From the NCBI GenBank assembly GCA_035480695.1, contig DATIHM010000067.1, positions 1 through 21,579 of the forward strand: 21,579 bases of DNA, in the 5' to 3' direction. The notes under the pieces are model-generated. The model saw nothing but the letters and a program-made list of their open reading frames with translations. It ran no database searches and was not told the origin of the DNA. Position 1 is the first letter of the stretch, and each line of letters begins with the position of its first letter. Below, in pieces: positions 20,530 through 21,579 of the stretch. The position numbers and the translations under genes are program-made. The stretch comes from DATBED01 sp035480695 (GTDB lineage: Bacteria; Patescibacteriota; Saccharimonadia; Saccharimonadales; UBA4665).

Positions 20530-21561
20530 ATGATTGACCAGAAACTTGTTGAGGAGTTGAAGCAACGGGCCGCTGATGGCGAGAATGTTCTGCGGGCGCC
20601 GGAATTCCGGGCGCTTTTTGACAACATCAAGGTGTTGCCGGTGGCCGAGCGGAGTGCTTACGGCCAGGCGGTGAACGCCTTGCGCCAGGAGCTTGAGGCC
20701 ATCCTCAAAAGCAATCAGGATGCGAGCGAAGCCCTGCCGCCGATCGACGTGACGGCGCCATTCGATGTCAACACGCCTGCCGGCCAGCGGCCACGCCTCC
20801 TGCCTAGTGAAAACGGCAGCGTGCATCCGCTGATGACCGAGCTGTCGACGGTGCTCGACATCTTTTATCGGATGGGCTTCACGGCCGTGGAGTCTCCCGA
20901 ACTTGACGACGATTTCCATGTGTTCGGCTCGCTGAACTTCCCCGAAGGCCACCCGGCCCGCGACGATTACGATACCTTTTCTACCACGCAGACCGACGAA
21001 AATGGCCGACCGCTCATCGCGCCGCCGCACACTTCGACCATGCAGAACCGCGTGCTCAAGCAGTACAAGGCTGACCTCGAGAAGGGCAAAGCCATTTCGG
21101 TGGTGATTCCCGGCCGCGTTTTCCGCAACGAGGATCTGGATGCCCGCCACGAGCACACTTTCTACCAGCTGGAAGGCGTTTACGTCGACAGAGGCATCCA
21201 CGCCGGTAATCTGGTGGCGACCCTCAAAACCTTCCTGCAGGAATATTACGGCAAAGAGTTAGAGGTCAAGACTCAGCCGTTCTACTTCCCATTCACTGAG
21301 CCGTCGTTCGAATTCGCCATCAGCTGCCCGTTCTGCGATAAAAAGGGCTGCCATATCTGCTCGCAAACCGGCTGGATTGAATTGCTTGGCTGCGGCATGA
21401 TTCATCCGAATGTACTCAAGATGGCTGGGATTGATCCAGAAATCTATACTGGTTTTGCGTGGGGTGGTGGCATTGAGCGTCTTGTAATGATGAAATATGG
21501 CATTGAGGATGTTCGTCATTTTGAAAGTGGCAAGCTCGACTTTCTTAAACAGTTCGCCTAA
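20530..21561 (+). CDS. pheS: Phenylalanine--tRNA ligase alpha subunit
   Basis: A full-length (343 aa) class II aminoacyl-tRNA synthetase subunit; with PheT it charges tRNA-Phe. The N-terminal helical arm (about 1-65) would form the tRNA-binding coiled coil. Class II motif 2 is GRVFRNEDLDARHEHTFYQ (about 195-213) and motif 3 is GFAWGGGIERLVM (about 308-320); FPFTEPSFE precedes the Phe-binding pocket. A Cys cluster C266, C269, C274, C277 (CPFCDKKGCHIC) looks like a zinc knuckle, a known variant in several bacterial lineages including Gram-positives and CPR. The sequence after the stop contains TAGGAG (21566-21571) and ends in GTAT, consistent with a following gene, probably pheT, starting at or past the edge. 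Confidence 0.97.
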   Translation: MIDQKLVEELKQRAADGENVLRAPEFRALFDNIKVLPVAERSAYGQAVNALRQELEAILKSNQDASEALPPIDVTAPFDVNTPAGQRPRLLPSENGSVHPLMTELSTVLDIFYRMGFTAVESPELDDDFHVFGSLNFPEGHPARDDYDTFSTTQTDENGRPLIAPPHTSTMQNRVLKQYKADLEKGKAISVVIPGRVFRNEDLDARHEHTFYQLEGVYVDRGIHAGNLVATLKTFLQEYYGKELEVKTQPFYFPFTEPSFEFAISCPFCDKKGCHICSQTGWIELLGCGMIHPNVLKMAGIDPEIYTGFAWGGGIERLVMMKYGIEDVRHFESGKLDFLKQFA

Positions 21562-21579
21562 AAAGTAGGAGTAGAGTAT

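Noticed and set aside
20521..21201. Minus-strand frame of 226 codons inside pheS
   Set aside because: It is a shadow of pheS; the translation is rich in His, Arg and Val typical of reverse reading.

Overview
This window looks like a chromosome segment from a member of the Candidate Phyla Radiation, most likely Candidatus Saccharibacteria (Saccharimonadia). The reasons are the overall style of TypA, PheS (with a four-cysteine insert) and YajQ, the short intergenic gaps, many head-to-head and tail-to-tail gene pairs, and an apparent dominance of leaderless mRNAs. The lineage is inferred from how the proteins read; no marker tree could be run. Most of the window is GC-rich, with a clearly more AT-rich patch at about 4.9-7.25 kb. 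No rRNA, tRNA, CRISPR array, transposase or integrase was seen.

Layout. (1) 1-492, minus: a secreted protein running off the window edge, driven by a consensus promoter and a full Shine-Dalgarno. (2) 683-4881, plus: a multi-pass membrane protein, typA with a terminator-like hairpin in its leader, and a secreted sedolisin-type protease flanked by a second, diverged copy of the typA 3' end. (3) 4991-7234, plus: an AT-rich accessory patch with a DpnA-like adenine methyltransferase, a 137-residue candidate nuclease with a rearranged PD-(D/E)XK site, and a 306-residue nuclease/DUF5655-like protein. This looks like a compact restriction-modification locus. (4) 7287-9518: two orphan proteins on the minus strand alternating with a YdjM-like membrane protein and a DUF5996 protein on the plus strand. 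(5) 9612-13048: a CNNM/CBS membrane protein (minus) divergent from an alpha/beta hydrolase, a 3-methyladenine DNA glycosylase and a DUF475/TerC-type membrane protein. (6) 13143-16222: a Fur/Zur regulator divergent from a znuA-znuC-znuB metal importer; an inverted repeat covers the shared promoter region, and znuC carries an in-frame TAA. (7) 16299-21561: L,D-transpeptidase, a membrane coiled-coil orphan, RmuC, a GH63-type glycosidase, YajQ and PheS.

Two themes cross the whole window. First, at least 14 genes on both strands have a TANNNT -10 hexamer ending only 6-8 nt before the start codon, so transcription should begin at or next to the ATG. A minority (the secreted protein at the left edge and znuA) instead have leaders with a Shine-Dalgarno. 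This pattern was also used to correct several start codons. Second, packing is extreme: three tail-to-tail pairs abut or overlap, and two divergent pairs have -10 boxes that touch or nearly touch.
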